Shown: piece after piece, positions 23,247 through 32,709 of the stretch
Layout of the letters: each line of letters starts with the position of its first letter
Position numbering within the stretch: position 1 is the first letter of the stretch
NCBI RefSeq assembly: GCF_001854245.1
Contig: NZ_CP015381.1
Location: forward strand, 3,879,001-3,943,000
DNA from: Desulfococcus multivorans
GTDB taxonomy: Bacteria; Desulfobacterota; Desulfobacteria; Desulfobacterales; Desulfococcaceae
DNA length: 64,000 bases
Direction of reading: 5' to 3'
Notes under the pieces: generated by a model
Database searches by the model: none
What the model was told of the DNA's origin: nothing
What the model saw: only the letters and a program-made list of their open reading frames with translations
Translations under genes and position numbers: made by a program

Positions 23247-25508
23247 TCAGGCTATGGTCAAGTTGGCCCTGATCCCCCATGCCGCATTCAGGCCGGTGAC
23301 AGGGTCCTCCACGGGACCGATGAGTTCGTTCACGTTGATCCCTTTTCCCCCGACATATTCGTCGAATTCCGCATGACCGAGCCCCCTGGGCATGGCCACG
23401 ACGTCGGGGATGATGCCGTCGGACAGGTGGACGCGAACCTTTACCGTCCCCTTGGGGGTGGAGAGATGGGCGAAAACCCCTTCCTCGAGTCCGCACTTCC
23501 CGCCGGTCTTGGTGTTGACCTCGACAAAGATGTCGGTTCCCTTGAGAACGGTGTCGTCGACGGTTTTGATCGCAAAGGGCGAGGAGACCGCCGGACCCGC
23601 CGCCAGACGCATGGAATCATAGGGAATCAAGGTCAGCGGATATTCTTCCGGTTTTCCCTCGATGGCGACGGCGGGCACTGCCTTGCCGTCGTTGGCACAG
23701 GCGTCGGACATGAACGCGAACTTCCCGGAGGGCGTCCGGAATGCATCCTGCCAGGCCGGAGGCCGGTAGGCGGTGTTGCGGATAAAGCCGTTGTCCAGCA
23801 ACGGTTGCCAGTTCTTTCCAAGGGTCTGCTCCAGGCATGCCTGGTAGCTCTCCCAGGGAAAGGCGTCGGCGACGGCGCCGCCGAGGGATTTAGCCAGCAT
23901 GAGCAGAACGTCGCCGGTGTGGCGGGTGTCGCGGCGAGGCGAGACCACCGGACGACAGAGACCGATCATGGGCGTGTTCATCCCGGCCGGAGCCGGAACG
24001 TCTTCATACCGTTCCAGGTGACCGTGGTTCGGCAGGATCAGATCGGCCATCATCGCGGTGTCGTCCATGTTGGAAGCGAAACTGACAATGAGGGGAATTC
24101 TGGAAAAGGCCGCCTTGACCGCCTGGGTGTCGGGCAGGGTATAACACGGATTGGCGCCGGAAACGAAAAGCACCTCCACGGGAATGTCCTGGGCGGTGTT
24201 GACGACCTCGGCCAGACGGGTCGGGAGATATTTCGCCAGGGGATAACGATCGGTGCCCGCACCGTCGGTCCGCAGGGCGGCGAGGCCCTTTTCGGCAGCG
24301 GCGTCCAGTTTGGGTTCAGGCCAATTGACGTAATCCGGCAGGGGAACGGCCCATACGCCGCCCTTCCGATGAATGCCGCCCACCAGGGCGTTGAGCGCAT
24401 GGACCGCCATGAACTCATGGAGGGGGCTCGGGGTGTCGCCCCGGCCCCGGCCGCAGATGGCCAGCGGGCTCTTGGCCTTGGCGAAGGCCCGGGCCGTCTC
24501 GACGACGACGTCGGGATCCACGCGGGTGAGGCGCGCCACCGCATTGGGAGCGTAATGTTTCAGGACCATCGTCTTGAAGCCGTCGTGCTTTTTGCCGTCC
24601 TTGCCGACCCAGTCCTCGAAGCCGAAGCTGTATTTTTCGACGAAATCCTTCTTGTAAAGGTTTTCCTTGATGATGACGTGGGCGATGCCCAAGGCCAGGA
24701 TGCCTTCGGTGCCGACCTCGATGGGGATCCAGCGGTCGGCGCAGGCCGCGGAGTTGGAGAGACGCGGCTCCACCTGAACGACCACGGCCTTATTGTCATT
24801 CCAGGCGGTCCGGGCCTGGAACATGCGGACGGAGGATCCCCAGCCGTCCAGAATGCCGCTGCCGAAGCTGAGAAGGTAATCGGCGTTTTCGAGGTCGAAA
24901 CCGATGGCGGCGTCGACCCCCTGCATCAATTTGAGGACGATCTCGTAGGTGTCCTCGAAGCCGGGGGCGCGCATGAAATTGGGGGAACCGTAGACTTTCA
25001 GGAAGCGTTTGAAGAGTTCGGGCACCGTGCCGCGGTCGCTGCCCGTGATGCAGGCGAGGGTCTGGGGACGGCCCTTTTCCCGCAACTCATCGAGTTTTGA
25101 GGCGATCTCGGAGACGGCGTCGTCCCAGGAGATCCGCCGCCATTTGCCCTCGCCCCGCTCGCCCACGCGCTTCAGGGGGGAGGCGACCGCCGTGGGGCCG
25201 TAAAGCGCCTGGAGCCCCGAAAGACAGTGAACGCAAGCCTTTCCGTCACTGCCGGGATATCCCTTCATGCCCTCTATCTTCACCGCCCGATCGTCGACCT
25301 TCCGGACGGAAATCCCGCATCCCCCCGGACAGAGGGTACTGACGGAATTGACATAATTCACATCACCGTCCTGCGGTACCGGCGTCCAAGGCCACATCTG
25401 CGTCCAGATCGAAAGATCGTCCGTCAGTTTCCAGGGCAAAGGTGAGAGCGCCGTCCCCGCCGCCGCGCCGATCCCCAGAGACAAGAAACTTCTTCTGTCT
25501 ATTTTCAT
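23247..25508 (-). CDS. qrcB: Menaquinone reductase, molybdopterin-oxidoreductase-like subunit QrcB
   Basis: A 753-residue member of the molybdopterin oxidoreductase superfamily. The N-terminus DRRSFLSLGIGAAAG is a Tat signal. A Cys group (CPGGC ... CVHC, about 60-95) would hold an iron-sulfur cluster. The characterised Qrc enzyme is reported not to carry molybdenum, so this subunit is a scaffold derived from a catalytic ancestor. I see the superfamily fold throughout (WDDAVSEIASKL, ILPNHGHLERYED). Together with QrcACD it moves electrons from periplasmic cytochrome c3 to menaquinone. Confidence 0.9.
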   Translation of the reverse strand: MKIDRRSFLSLGIGAAAGTALSPLPWKLTDDLSIWTQMWPWTPVPQDGDVNYVNSVSTLCPGGCGISVRKVDDRAVKIEGMKGYPGSDGKACVHCLSGLQALYGPTAVASPLKRVGERGEGKWRRISWDDAVSEIASKLDELREKGRPQTLACITGSDRGTVPELFKRFLKVYGSPNFMRAPGFEDTYEIVLKLMQGVDAAIGFDLENADYLLSFGSGILDGWGSSVRMFQARTAWNDNKAVVVQVEPRLSNSAACADRWIPIEVGTEGILALGIAHVIIKENLYKKDFVEKYSFGFEDWVGKDGKKHDGFKTMVLKHYAPNAVARLTRVDPDVVVETARAFAKAKSPLAICGRGRGDTPSPLHEFMAVHALNALVGGIHRKGGVWAVPLPDYVNWPEPKLDAAAEKGLAALRTDGAGTDRYPLAKYLPTRLAEVVNTAQDIPVEVLFVSGANPCYTLPDTQAVKAAFSRIPLIVSFASNMDDTAMMADLILPNHGHLERYEDVPAPAGMNTPMIGLCRPVVSPRRDTRHTGDVLLMLAKSLGGAVADAFPWESYQACLEQTLGKNWQPLLDNGFIRNTAYRPPAWQDAFRTPSGKFAFMSDACANDGKAVPAVAIEGKPEEYPLTLIPYDSMRLAAGPAVSSPFAIKTVDDTVLKGTDIFVEVNTKTGGKCGLEEGVFAHLSTPKGTVKVRVHLSDGIIPDVVAMPRGLGHAEFDEYVGGKGINVNELIGPVEDPVTGLNAAWGIRANLTIA

Positions 25509-25531
25509 AACGTTACCCCTTAAACCCGATT

Positions 25532-26179
25532 TTATTTATGACACACGAAGCAGGCGCCCTTACCGGTCTGAACGCTGTTCTGCTCTACCCCGAGTTTGAC
25601 GTGGCACTCGGAGCAGTCATCCATTTTCATCCGGTCCCAAGTGTTCGTCTTGAATCCCGCGATATTCTCGCCCCAGATGTCCCGGCTGTATCCGGTGATC
25701 CGGTTCTCCTCGTACACTTTCAGGGTGGTGGAATTGCCGATATCGCCGTGGCAGGTTTTACAGTCCATACCCGCGGACTTGACATGAGCCGCATGGGAGA
25801 AGAAGACACAGTCGGGCTGCCTGGAGTAGACCTGCCAGGGGACCTCCCGACCCGGGACGACATACGCGTTGACGAAGACGGCTTCGTCTTCGGTTTCTCC
25901 CTGGACGCTTTCGTGGCAGTCGATGCACTGCGCGAGTTTCGGAACGCCGGCATAGCTGCCGTCTTCCCTGAAAAAGTGGCAGGACTCGCAGCCCTCGCCC
26001 ACCAGTTCGTTGTGCAGCTTGTGGTTGAAATCAAAAGGCTGGCGTTTCTGGGAGTAAAGAAGTTTCGGGAAAATGACCCACCCCACAATCAGGCTTGCGA
26101 CCAATCCGACGATAAAAAAAAGGAGCGCGAACCCGCCTCCGTCGGAAACCGCTTTTGCTTTTTCCTCTAATGCACTCAT
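25532..26179 (-). CDS. qrcA: Menaquinone reductase, multihaem cytochrome c subunit QrcA
   Basis: A 215-residue cytochrome with one N-terminal membrane anchor (about 15-40) and a periplasmic part with five CXXCH motifs: CESCH, CIDCH, CKTCH, CSECH and CFVCH. The Desulfovibrio protein is described as hexahaem, so a sixth haem would need an atypical site. ATG 26179 was chosen over GTG 26185 because GGAG sits 5 bp upstream. It accepts electrons from periplasmic cytochrome c3 fed by hydrogenases and formate dehydrogenases, and is the first gene of the operon. Confidence 0.88.
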   Translation of the reverse strand: MSALEEKAKAVSDGGGFALLFFIVGLVASLIVGWVIFPKLLYSQKRQPFDFNHKLHNELVGEGCESCHFFREDGSYAGVPKLAQCIDCHESVQGETEDEAVFVNAYVVPGREVPWQVYSRQPDCVFFSHAAHVKSAGMDCKTCHGDIGNSTTLKVYEENRITGYSRDIWGENIAGFKTNTWDRMKMDDCSECHVKLGVEQNSVQTGKGACFVCHK

Positions 26180-26323
26180 GAACACTCCATCACGCTGTGG
26201 TTAACGATTTAACTACATCCCCGACATCGGGCCCCCGACAAAAAACAGCACCGGATCAAAGGCACAAATGGAATGAATCCCAGAGCCTCTCTACCCACTG
26301 AGGGCGCTTTTGTCAAGGAGAAA

Positions 26324-27163
26324 TCATTGCGAACCGTAGCTGTGCAGGCCCGGCAGAAGGTTTACGCCGAAGTAGGTGAACAGCACGGCCATGAATCCGA
26401 GAATCGAGATATAGGCGATTTTCCGCCCCCGCCATCCCCGCATGAGCCGGGCATGAAGCAGGGTGGCATAGACAAACCAGGTGATGAGCGACCAGGTCTC
26501 CTTGGGATCCCACCCCCAATACCGCCCCCAGGCCGAATTGGCCCAGACGGCGCCGGTAATGATGCCGACGGAGAGGAAGAGAAACCCGAACTGCACCATC
26601 TTGTGGGTCAGGTCGTCCAGGACGTCCGGATCGGGAAACCGGTCGAGGATGAGGCTCGACGCCCCGCCGGAACGCGCCTTGATCACGAACATCAGACTGA
26701 TGCCGAAGGCCACGGCGAATCCCGCATATCCCAGAAAACAGGTGATGACGTGGGCAATGAGCCAGTTGCTCTTGAGGGCCGGGATAAGCGGCTGGATCCG
26801 GTCGCTGATGTTGGGGGAAAGGGAGGCGTAAGCCATGGCCAGAAAGGCGATGGGCATGACGAACGCGCCGATGACGCGATTCCCGTATCGATATTCCACG
26901 AACAGATACAGAGCCGCGATGGCCCAGGCGAAGAAGACCAGGGACTCGTAGAGATTCGACAGGGGGGCGTGCCCGTAGCCGAGTTGATAGCTTTCCACCC
27001 ATCGCAGCAGAACGCCGCCGATGTTGCCGGCAATTCCGACAGCCGCCGTCCATGCGGCGATTTTCCCGGGGGTCGTCTTTCTGAAAATGAGGGCCACGAC
27101 ATACAGAAGCGCCGAAAGGCCGTACACAAACGTCACGACGGACAATAGGGTTGAACTGTTCAT
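26324..27163 (-). CDS. ccsA: Cytochrome c biogenesis protein CcsA/CcsB-type (haem handling)
   Basis: A 279-residue membrane protein with about eight helices. The haem-binding WWD-type motif is present as WGRYWGWDPKETWSLITW near 215, and conserved His residues lie in helices. It pairs with ResB to export haem and attach it to CXXCH apocytochromes (system II). It lies 100 bp downstream of resB and just upstream of the Qrc operon, whose QrcA needs this machinery. Confidence 0.88.
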   Translation of the reverse strand: MNSSTLLSVVTFVYGLSALLYVVALIFRKTTPGKIAAWTAAVGIAGNIGGVLLRWVESYQLGYGHAPLSNLYESLVFFAWAIAALYLFVEYRYGNRVIGAFVMPIAFLAMAYASLSPNISDRIQPLIPALKSNWLIAHVITCFLGYAGFAVAFGISLMFVIKARSGGASSLILDRFPDPDVLDDLTHKMVQFGFLFLSVGIITGAVWANSAWGRYWGWDPKETWSLITWFVYATLLHARLMRGWRGRKIAYISILGFMAVLFTYFGVNLLPGLHSYGSQ

Positions 27164-27265
27164 AACGCTATCCTTGCCGCCCCGAGGGGCGCAGTTGAGG
27201 TTTCATTTTTCCGCCGGCGGCAGCGCGGCTTCGAATGGTCCCGACAACAGGGGTATCCGCAGCGG

Positions 27266-28675
27266 CTATCGGCCGGCTTCAAGCTTCTCGAGACGCCCGG
27301 AGATCTTCCGGACGCTCTCCGCCACGGCGCCGGGGTTCTTGTTGGCGGTGCCGGAGACGGTCACCGCGGCCCCGGCTCCCCGACGGGTCACATCGATGCA
27401 GATGCGCTGATGGGACATGAAGAAGGTCACGATACACCCCAGGATCATCAGGATAAAACCGGCATAAACCAGCGGCACCCCGGGGTCCCGGGTGACCTGA
27501 AGGCCGGTGTAGTATCGCTCGCCCACGGGCTCGGTCACCGAAAAGACGAAACGGCCGTCCTTTCGCATCTTGTCGAAACGGGAAAACCGCACCGGCAGAT
27601 GGATCTCGACAGGCTCCCCCCCGGGGGGCTCGAGTTCGCCCACGAGGGTCTCGCCCAGATCCCGTTGTCCCATGAAGAGGTAGGACGGCAGGAACGCCTT
27701 GGCCGTGAAGACGCCGCCCCCCTCGGGGAGGGTGAGGGGCTTGTCGAGAAAGACCTTTTCCGTATAGACCATCCCCGAAGCCTTGCTGGTGATGGAGACG
27801 TCGATCCCCTTTTCGGCGACCGCACCGAGATCGGCGGGCATCTTGCCGTAGCTCGACTGGAAGATGTTGATGCCGCGGTACCGGAGCGGATCATTGACGA
27901 TGATCTCCTTTTCGAGAACCGGCTTACCCTCTTCCAGGATGGCCAGGCGTGAACGGTATTCCCTGGGGGCCCCCGTTTCATAGAAGGAGACCTGGAAGTC
28001 ATCGCACCGGATGGCGAAATCGAGGGGCTGCTCCCTGTCGCCGCTCCGAAGGTGAACCGCCTGGACGCTTTCGCCCTCGGGGATGGTGACGAAACCGTCG
28101 AAGCCGAAAATGGAACCGACCAGGCCGCCGATCAGCAGAAAGACGACGCTGAGGTGCACGATGTAGACCCCAAGCCGGGTCCAGCGCCCTTTTTCGGCGA
28201 AGATGCGAAACCCGCCGTCCGCGGCTTCGGTCCGGCTATAGGTGAAGGCCCGGGCGGCAACCTCGGCATAGCGCTCCCTGAGACGCTCCGGAGGGGGGGT
28301 CACGGTAAACGCGGCCTTGTGCCGGGGGTTCCGGAACATGGCGGAACGGAAGACGGGGGTCTTGACGAAAACCGTCTTCCAGAGGGTGGAAAGGCGATCG
28401 ATGGAGCAGGCGACGATATTGGCGGTGAGCAGCACCAGGAGCAGCTGAAACCACCAGGAATGGTACATGTCGAAGATATCGAGCACGTAGAAGAGCCGGT
28501 AAAGGAACTCCCCGTAGGCGCGAACGTAGTCCTGGGGGGCGGCGTTCTGGGGGACCAGCGTGCCGATGATGGAGGTGGCCGCAAGACTCAAAAGCAGGGC
28601 CACCGTGAGGCGGATGGATATCAGAAACCCCCAGACGGGGTTGGATGCGCGAGAGGCATCGCCTTCACGTTTCAT
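27266..28675 (-). CDS. resB: Cytochrome c biogenesis protein ResB/Ccs1
   Basis: A 469-residue protein with three N-terminal membrane helices (first block WGFLISIRLTVALLLSLAATS, then IGTLVPQN) and a large periplasmic domain before a final helix near 415-435. This is the standard ResB layout. It forms the system II cytochrome c synthase with CcsA. AAGGACGTCC precedes the ATG. Confidence 0.88.
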   Translation of the reverse strand: MKREGDASRASNPVWGFLISIRLTVALLLSLAATSIIGTLVPQNAAPQDYVRAYGEFLYRLFYVLDIFDMYHSWWFQLLLVLLTANIVACSIDRLSTLWKTVFVKTPVFRSAMFRNPRHKAAFTVTPPPERLRERYAEVAARAFTYSRTEAADGGFRIFAEKGRWTRLGVYIVHLSVVFLLIGGLVGSIFGFDGFVTIPEGESVQAVHLRSGDREQPLDFAIRCDDFQVSFYETGAPREYRSRLAILEEGKPVLEKEIIVNDPLRYRGINIFQSSYGKMPADLGAVAEKGIDVSITSKASGMVYTEKVFLDKPLTLPEGGGVFTAKAFLPSYLFMGQRDLGETLVGELEPPGGEPVEIHLPVRFSRFDKMRKDGRFVFSVTEPVGERYYTGLQVTRDPGVPLVYAGFILMILGCIVTFFMSHQRICIDVTRRGAGAAVTVSGTANKNPGAVAESVRKISGRLEKLEAGR

Positions 28676-28827
28676 GTTGGACGTCCTTTCTGTGCAGTGA
28701 AGTTAAACGCGTATCCATAACAAAAGCGCGGGATGGAATCAAGAAAGGACTTTCAAACGGGACATGGCCCGGCGCATGGGTAAACCTCGGTTTTGAGACG
28801 GATGCCGGAAGCGGCATCGGGAGCAAA

Positions 28828-30414
28828 TCAGAAAGCGGATGCATCGCCTTTTGCAGGGGCGGGATTTATCGACGTCCGGTTCGATGCATCGGCAGGCGGG
28901 GTGTCGACACATGACCCGATGCCTTCCGTTGCCGGCAAACCGTCGATGCCGACGGTTTCGGAGACAGCATTGCCGGTCGTGAATGCTTCGGGCGGAAACC
29001 GGTTGCATGCCGGCAGGAGCCGCACAAGGGCCTTCATCCATACGTCGGCCATTTTAGCGTAGCCGATATTCGTGGGATGCAGATCATCCCACATATCCAC
29101 GGCATAATCGAGAGCGCCTTCCTGGTCCACAAGGACGATTTTGTCTCCGGCGATGATTCTCGACGCCGCCATGCGCTGGACGTTGTTGTTGAAGACGGTG
29201 GTGTCCGGGTGGTAGGTTTTACGGTTGATGATGCGCGCAGCCACCACGATCAGGTCCGTGTCGTTGTCGAACTCGTATCGATCGATCTCATCGAATATCC
29301 GCTCCACGTCGCCTTCATTCGCCGTCAGGGAATTTGTTCCGATATGCAGGAGCACGATCTCCGCCGGGTGCGCCGTGAGCCAATCGTAGATGCCGGCGGC
29401 CGCCTCCTCGTCCTTGATGCCGGGAAGCCCCTGGTGCTGAACGTCAAAAGGCGGGGAGACATGACCCCCGGTGTTTTTCTCTCCCACAAAGTCGACATCA
29501 TAACCGGCACGCCGCAATGACCGATACAGGGGGGCTCTGTACCCGGTGCTCAGGTTCGCGTCCCTGATCTCGCCGACGCCGTAGGTGATGGAATCGCCGA
29601 GGGGCATGATCGGCACCGGTCGTGAACAGTCGCGGACGACGAGCAGCGCCGTCGCCGGGTTCGACCACCCGCCCTTATCGTTCCGGATCCGGAAAAAAAT
29701 GGTGTGCACGCCTGAAGAGAGAGAATCGATATCGAAAGCGGATTGACGGGAGATGATCCCGTCCAGGTCGGAACGCCACTCATAGGCTGTCGGCACGTTC
29801 CCGGTGTCGATGCTCGACCCCTGAAATCGTATGCACTGATTCGGCTCGGCCGCCGGGGGATCGATGCGTTCGATTTTCGCAACGGGCGCCGTGTCGGTAA
29901 ACCCCGCAAACCGGAATCTGACCGCATCGGCGCAGGTGCTGTAATTTTGGGCTTCCCCGGGAGCGGCGATCAGGGTGACGTCATATCGCTCTCCTCCGGC
30001 GAAAGGATAGACGCCGATCCGGTTCCATCGGCCGCCGTTGACCTGCTGGTCGATGCTGACACGCTCCCGGCCCATCAAATATTCAATGCTGAGGGGAACG
30101 GCGGAGCTTCTGGAGGCGTGAGAGCTCCACCACATCGAAAGCTCATAGACGCCCGTAATCAAAGGCGTAAAGGTCCATGTGTAAGTGCTGCCGTTGCAGC
30201 TCCACCGGGATGGGGTGCCCGTCTCGTCAGGGTCGTAGGCGTCGGTTGCCGTCGATTTGGGCCACGAACCGGTGAAAGCGGTCTCCGGGGCGTCGTTATC
30301 GATGATGATCTCCGTCACACCGGCGATAGAGCCTAAAAACAGCACCAGCAGAAGGCATGGAAAGCCAACCGGAATCCTGGAACGCTTCAGGGGCATGCGG
30401 CGATTGTTTTTCAT
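28828..30414 (-). CDS. Exported SGNH/GDSL hydrolase with golvesin-like N-domain
   Basis: A 528-residue protein with a signal peptide after a basic start (MKNNRRMPLKRSRIPVGFPC ...). Residues about 35-150 resemble the golvesin/xanthan-lyase accessory domain (GVYELSMWWSSHASRSS, GGRWNRIGVYPF). Then comes an Ig/PKD-like segment (about 175-255). The SGNH esterase domain follows, with block I MPLGDSITYG (Ser near 271), the Asn block HIGTNSL and the Asp-His pair in WDDLHPTNIGYAKMAD near 447. It is likely an extracellular carbohydrate esterase or lipase; the substrate is unknown. The ribosome site is poor. Like the malectin protein it fits a role in surface polysaccharide. Confidence 0.75.
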   Translation of the reverse strand: MKNNRRMPLKRSRIPVGFPCLLLVLFLGSIAGVTEIIIDNDAPETAFTGSWPKSTATDAYDPDETGTPSRWSCNGSTYTWTFTPLITGVYELSMWWSSHASRSSAVPLSIEYLMGRERVSIDQQVNGGRWNRIGVYPFAGGERYDVTLIAAPGEAQNYSTCADAVRFRFAGFTDTAPVAKIERIDPPAAEPNQCIRFQGSSIDTGNVPTAYEWRSDLDGIISRQSAFDIDSLSSGVHTIFFRIRNDKGGWSNPATALLVVRDCSRPVPIMPLGDSITYGVGEIRDANLSTGYRAPLYRSLRRAGYDVDFVGEKNTGGHVSPPFDVQHQGLPGIKDEEAAAGIYDWLTAHPAEIVLLHIGTNSLTANEGDVERIFDEIDRYEFDNDTDLIVVAARIINRKTYHPDTTVFNNNVQRMAASRIIAGDKIVLVDQEGALDYAVDMWDDLHPTNIGYAKMADVWMKALVRLLPACNRFPPEAFTTGNAVSETVGIDGLPATEGIGSCVDTPPADASNRTSINPAPAKGDASAF

Positions 30415-30447
30415 CGATCAGAACCGAACGGGCAGAGAAAACAGGAT

Positions 30448-30590
30448 GCTCTCTTCAGTCTCCAAGGGATCAAGGCTATAAGCCTGAAGAGAGCTCCTGC
30501 GACGAACATAGCAATTATCCCCCTTCAGTCTTCAGCCTTCAGCCTTCAGCCTATACACCCGCTATCCGGTCACCCTGATGAAAGCTGAAA
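30448..30590. repeat. Composite intergenic repeat, copy F
   Basis: An 11-bp perfect inverted repeat (GCTCTCTTCAG at 30448-30458, its complement at 30484-30494) is followed by four heptamers (TTCAGTC then TTCAGCC, 30520-30552) and by a family 2 unit (30562-30590: CTATCCGGTCACCCTGATG). It lies between the divergent SGNH hydrolase and ABC transporter genes. The rest of 30591-30835 shows no gene. Confidence 0.75.
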
Positions 30591-30835
30591 CTGAATTACA
30601 GGTGAAAATCTTCCATTTTTTACAGTTGATGGGCCTTCCATGTCAATAAAAATGGCGGCATCACCCCCCGACAGGGCCGGACGCGGGACACTCCGGTCGT
30701 GATCTTTGAATCAAAGGACGAAAAAGTCGCTTGTTGACGATTTTGCCGCAACATATGCCGATTTCCATCGTGACCGACAACAATATCATGTGGTTAACAT
30801 CATGAATTCTGCCATGTTACGAAACCATCTAAATC

Positions 30836-30864
30836 TTGACAACCGTGCCAACATAGGCATTATT
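30836..30864 (+). promoter_or_regulatory. Promoter of the Gld-like ABC operon
   Basis: TTGACA (30836-30841) and ATTATT (30859-30864) are spaced exactly 17 bp, about 80 bp before the first gene. Confidence 0.6.
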
Positions 30865-30946
30865 AGGCTGTCTTATCGCCCGTCGACCAATGACCGGGCG
30901 GCGGTACGCCATGTTCAACCCCACCAAACAGGGAGCTGTGTCACGA

Positions 30947-31882
30947 ATGATCGAGGTGAAACATCTGAGCAAGTTTTTCGGACCCCATAAGGCGGTGGAC
31001 CGCATCGCCTTCACGGTTCAAAAGGGAGAAATCCTGGGGTTTCTCGGCCCCAACGGCGCCGGGAAATCGACCACCATGCGGATGATCACCGGCTTCGTTC
31101 CCCCGTCCGGCGGCACCGCCGTGATCGGGGGGCACGACATCCTCCGGGAGCCCGTAGCGGCCCGAAAAAAAATCGGTTATCTCCCGGAGAACGCCCCGGT
31201 GTATCCCGACATGACCGTGTACGCCTATCTCGACTTCTGCGCCCAGATCCGCGGATTTTCGGGAAGCGACAGGAAACGGCGCGTCACGGAGACCATCGAG
31301 AAGTGCTTCCTTTCAGGCGTCGAACACCAGACCGTCAGCACGCTGTCCAAAGGGTTCAAACAGCGGGTCTGTTTCGCCCAGAGCATTCTCCACGACCCCG
31401 AATACCTGATCCTGGACGAACCCACCGACGGGCTGGATCCGAACCAGAAGCACGAGGTCAGGCTCATGATCCGCAAGATGAGCGCCGAGAAGGCCATCAT
31501 CCTCTCCACCCACATTCTGGACGAGGTGGAGGCCGTCTGCAGCCGGGCCGTCATCATCACCAAAGGCGCCATCGTGGCGGACGACACCCCCGAGAACCTG
31601 AAGGCCCGCTCCACGATTCACGGCGCCATCTCCGTCACCCTCGCCGACGCCGATGCCGACGCCTTCATCGCCTGCGCCCGGAGCGTTCCCGGCATCCGGG
31701 AGGTCGCGGTGATCGAGCGCACCGATGGGGCGCTCAAGGCCCGGATATACCCGGAGTCGGCGGACCCTCTGGCGGCGGAGCATCTCATGACGGCCCTTTC
31801 GGCGAAGCGTTTCGAGGTCAAGTCCCTCTTCGTCGAACAAGGGCGGCTGGACGAGGTCTTCCGCGCCGTCACGACCTCCTGA
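30947..31882 (+). CDS. ABC transporter ATP-binding protein, GldA-like
   Basis: A 311-residue ATPase. Walker A is GPNGAGKST (near 35-43), the signature is the degenerate LSKGFKQR, Walker B is YLILDEPTDGLDPNQ and the H-loop is STHILDE. The C-terminal 80 residues form the regulatory part seen in GldA and NatA-type proteins. ATG 30947 (MIEVKHLSKFF) is the family start; the ribosome site is weak. It is first in an operon with a permease, a GldG-like protein and a DUF4340 protein. Confidence 0.85.
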   Translation: MIEVKHLSKFFGPHKAVDRIAFTVQKGEILGFLGPNGAGKSTTMRMITGFVPPSGGTAVIGGHDILREPVAARKKIGYLPENAPVYPDMTVYAYLDFCAQIRGFSGSDRKRRVTETIEKCFLSGVEHQTVSTLSKGFKQRVCFAQSILHDPEYLILDEPTDGLDPNQKHEVRLMIRKMSAEKAIILSTHILDEVEAVCSRAVIITKGAIVADDTPENLKARSTIHGAISVTLADADADAFIACARSVPGIREVAVIERTDGALKARIYPESADPLAAEHLMTALSAKRFEVKSLFVEQGRLDEVFRAVTTS

Positions 31883-31923
31883 GCGACACCCCGGAACCCC
31901 AAAACCGCTTATCAGGTGCAACA

Positions 31924-32673
31924 ATGAAATCAGAAGCGATACTCACCCATGTTTCGGCGATCTTCAAACGCGAGATCAAGGCCTATTTCGGATCTCCGGT
32001 CGCCTATGTCTTCATAGCCGTCTTTCTGCTGTTGATGGGTTTTTTCACCTTCCACATCAGCCATTTCTTCGAAATGGGTCAGGCGGACCTGAGGGCCTTT
32101 TTCGAATGGCACCCCTGGCTCTACCTGTTTCTGGTCCCGGCGGCGGCCATGCGCCTCTGGGCCGAAGAGCTGCGCATGGGTACCATCGAGCTGGTCCTCA
32201 CCTTTCCCATCACCACCGGCGAGGTCATCATCGGAAAATTTCTGGCGGCGTGGGCCTTCATCGGCATCGCCCTCGCCCTCACCTTTCCCATGGTGCTCAC
32301 GGTGACGTACCTCGGCGACCCTGACCCGGGCCCCATCATCACCGGCTACATCGGCAGTTTTCTCATGGCCGGCGCCTTTCTCGGCGTAGGCAGCATGACC
32401 TCGGCCGTCACGCGAAGCCAGGTGATCAGCTTCATCCTCGCCGTCCTCATCTGTCTCTTTTTCATCCTGGCCGGCTTCCCCCCCGTCACCGCGATGATGG
32501 CCGACTGGGCCCCGAGGTGGCTTACCGCCGTCGTATCCGGCCTGGGCTTTCTATCCCATTTCGTGTCGATGCAGCGGGGCGTCCTCGATCTGCGGGACAT
32601 TCTCTACTTCGGCTCCGTCATCTGTTTCACGCTGTTCGCCAACGGCATCATTCTTCAATACAAAAGGGCTTAG
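31924..32673 (+). CDS. ABC-2 type permease, GldF-like
   Basis: A 249-residue membrane protein with six helices. It starts MKSEAILTHVSAIFKREIKAYFGSP and has the ABC-2 family features MRLWAEELRMGTIELVLTFPIT and GAFLGVGSMTSAVTRSQVISF. It forms the channel for the upstream ATPase and is followed 36 bp later by the GldG-like partner. In Bacteroidetes GldAFG serves gliding; in proteobacteria the role of such sets is not settled. Confidence 0.82.
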   Translation: MKSEAILTHVSAIFKREIKAYFGSPVAYVFIAVFLLLMGFFTFHISHFFEMGQADLRAFFEWHPWLYLFLVPAAAMRLWAEELRMGTIELVLTFPITTGEVIIGKFLAAWAFIGIALALTFPMVLTVTYLGDPDPGPIITGYIGSFLMAGAFLGVGSMTSAVTRSQVISFILAVLICLFFILAGFPPVTAMMADWAPRWLTAVVSGLGFLSHFVSMQRGVLDLRDILYFGSVICFTLFANGIILQYKRA

Positions 32674-32709
32674 CACCGACACCGCATCGACTACAGGAGG
32701 CCACGCATC

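Noticed and set aside
23175-25100. A 641-codon plus-strand frame opposite qrcB
   Set aside because: Antisense shadow of a certain gene with matching codon-position bias; no domain.
30706-30990. A 94-codon plus-strand frame before the GldA-like gene
   Set aside because: It overlaps a good promoter (30836-30864) and the start of the ABC gene, has no ribosome site and no motif.
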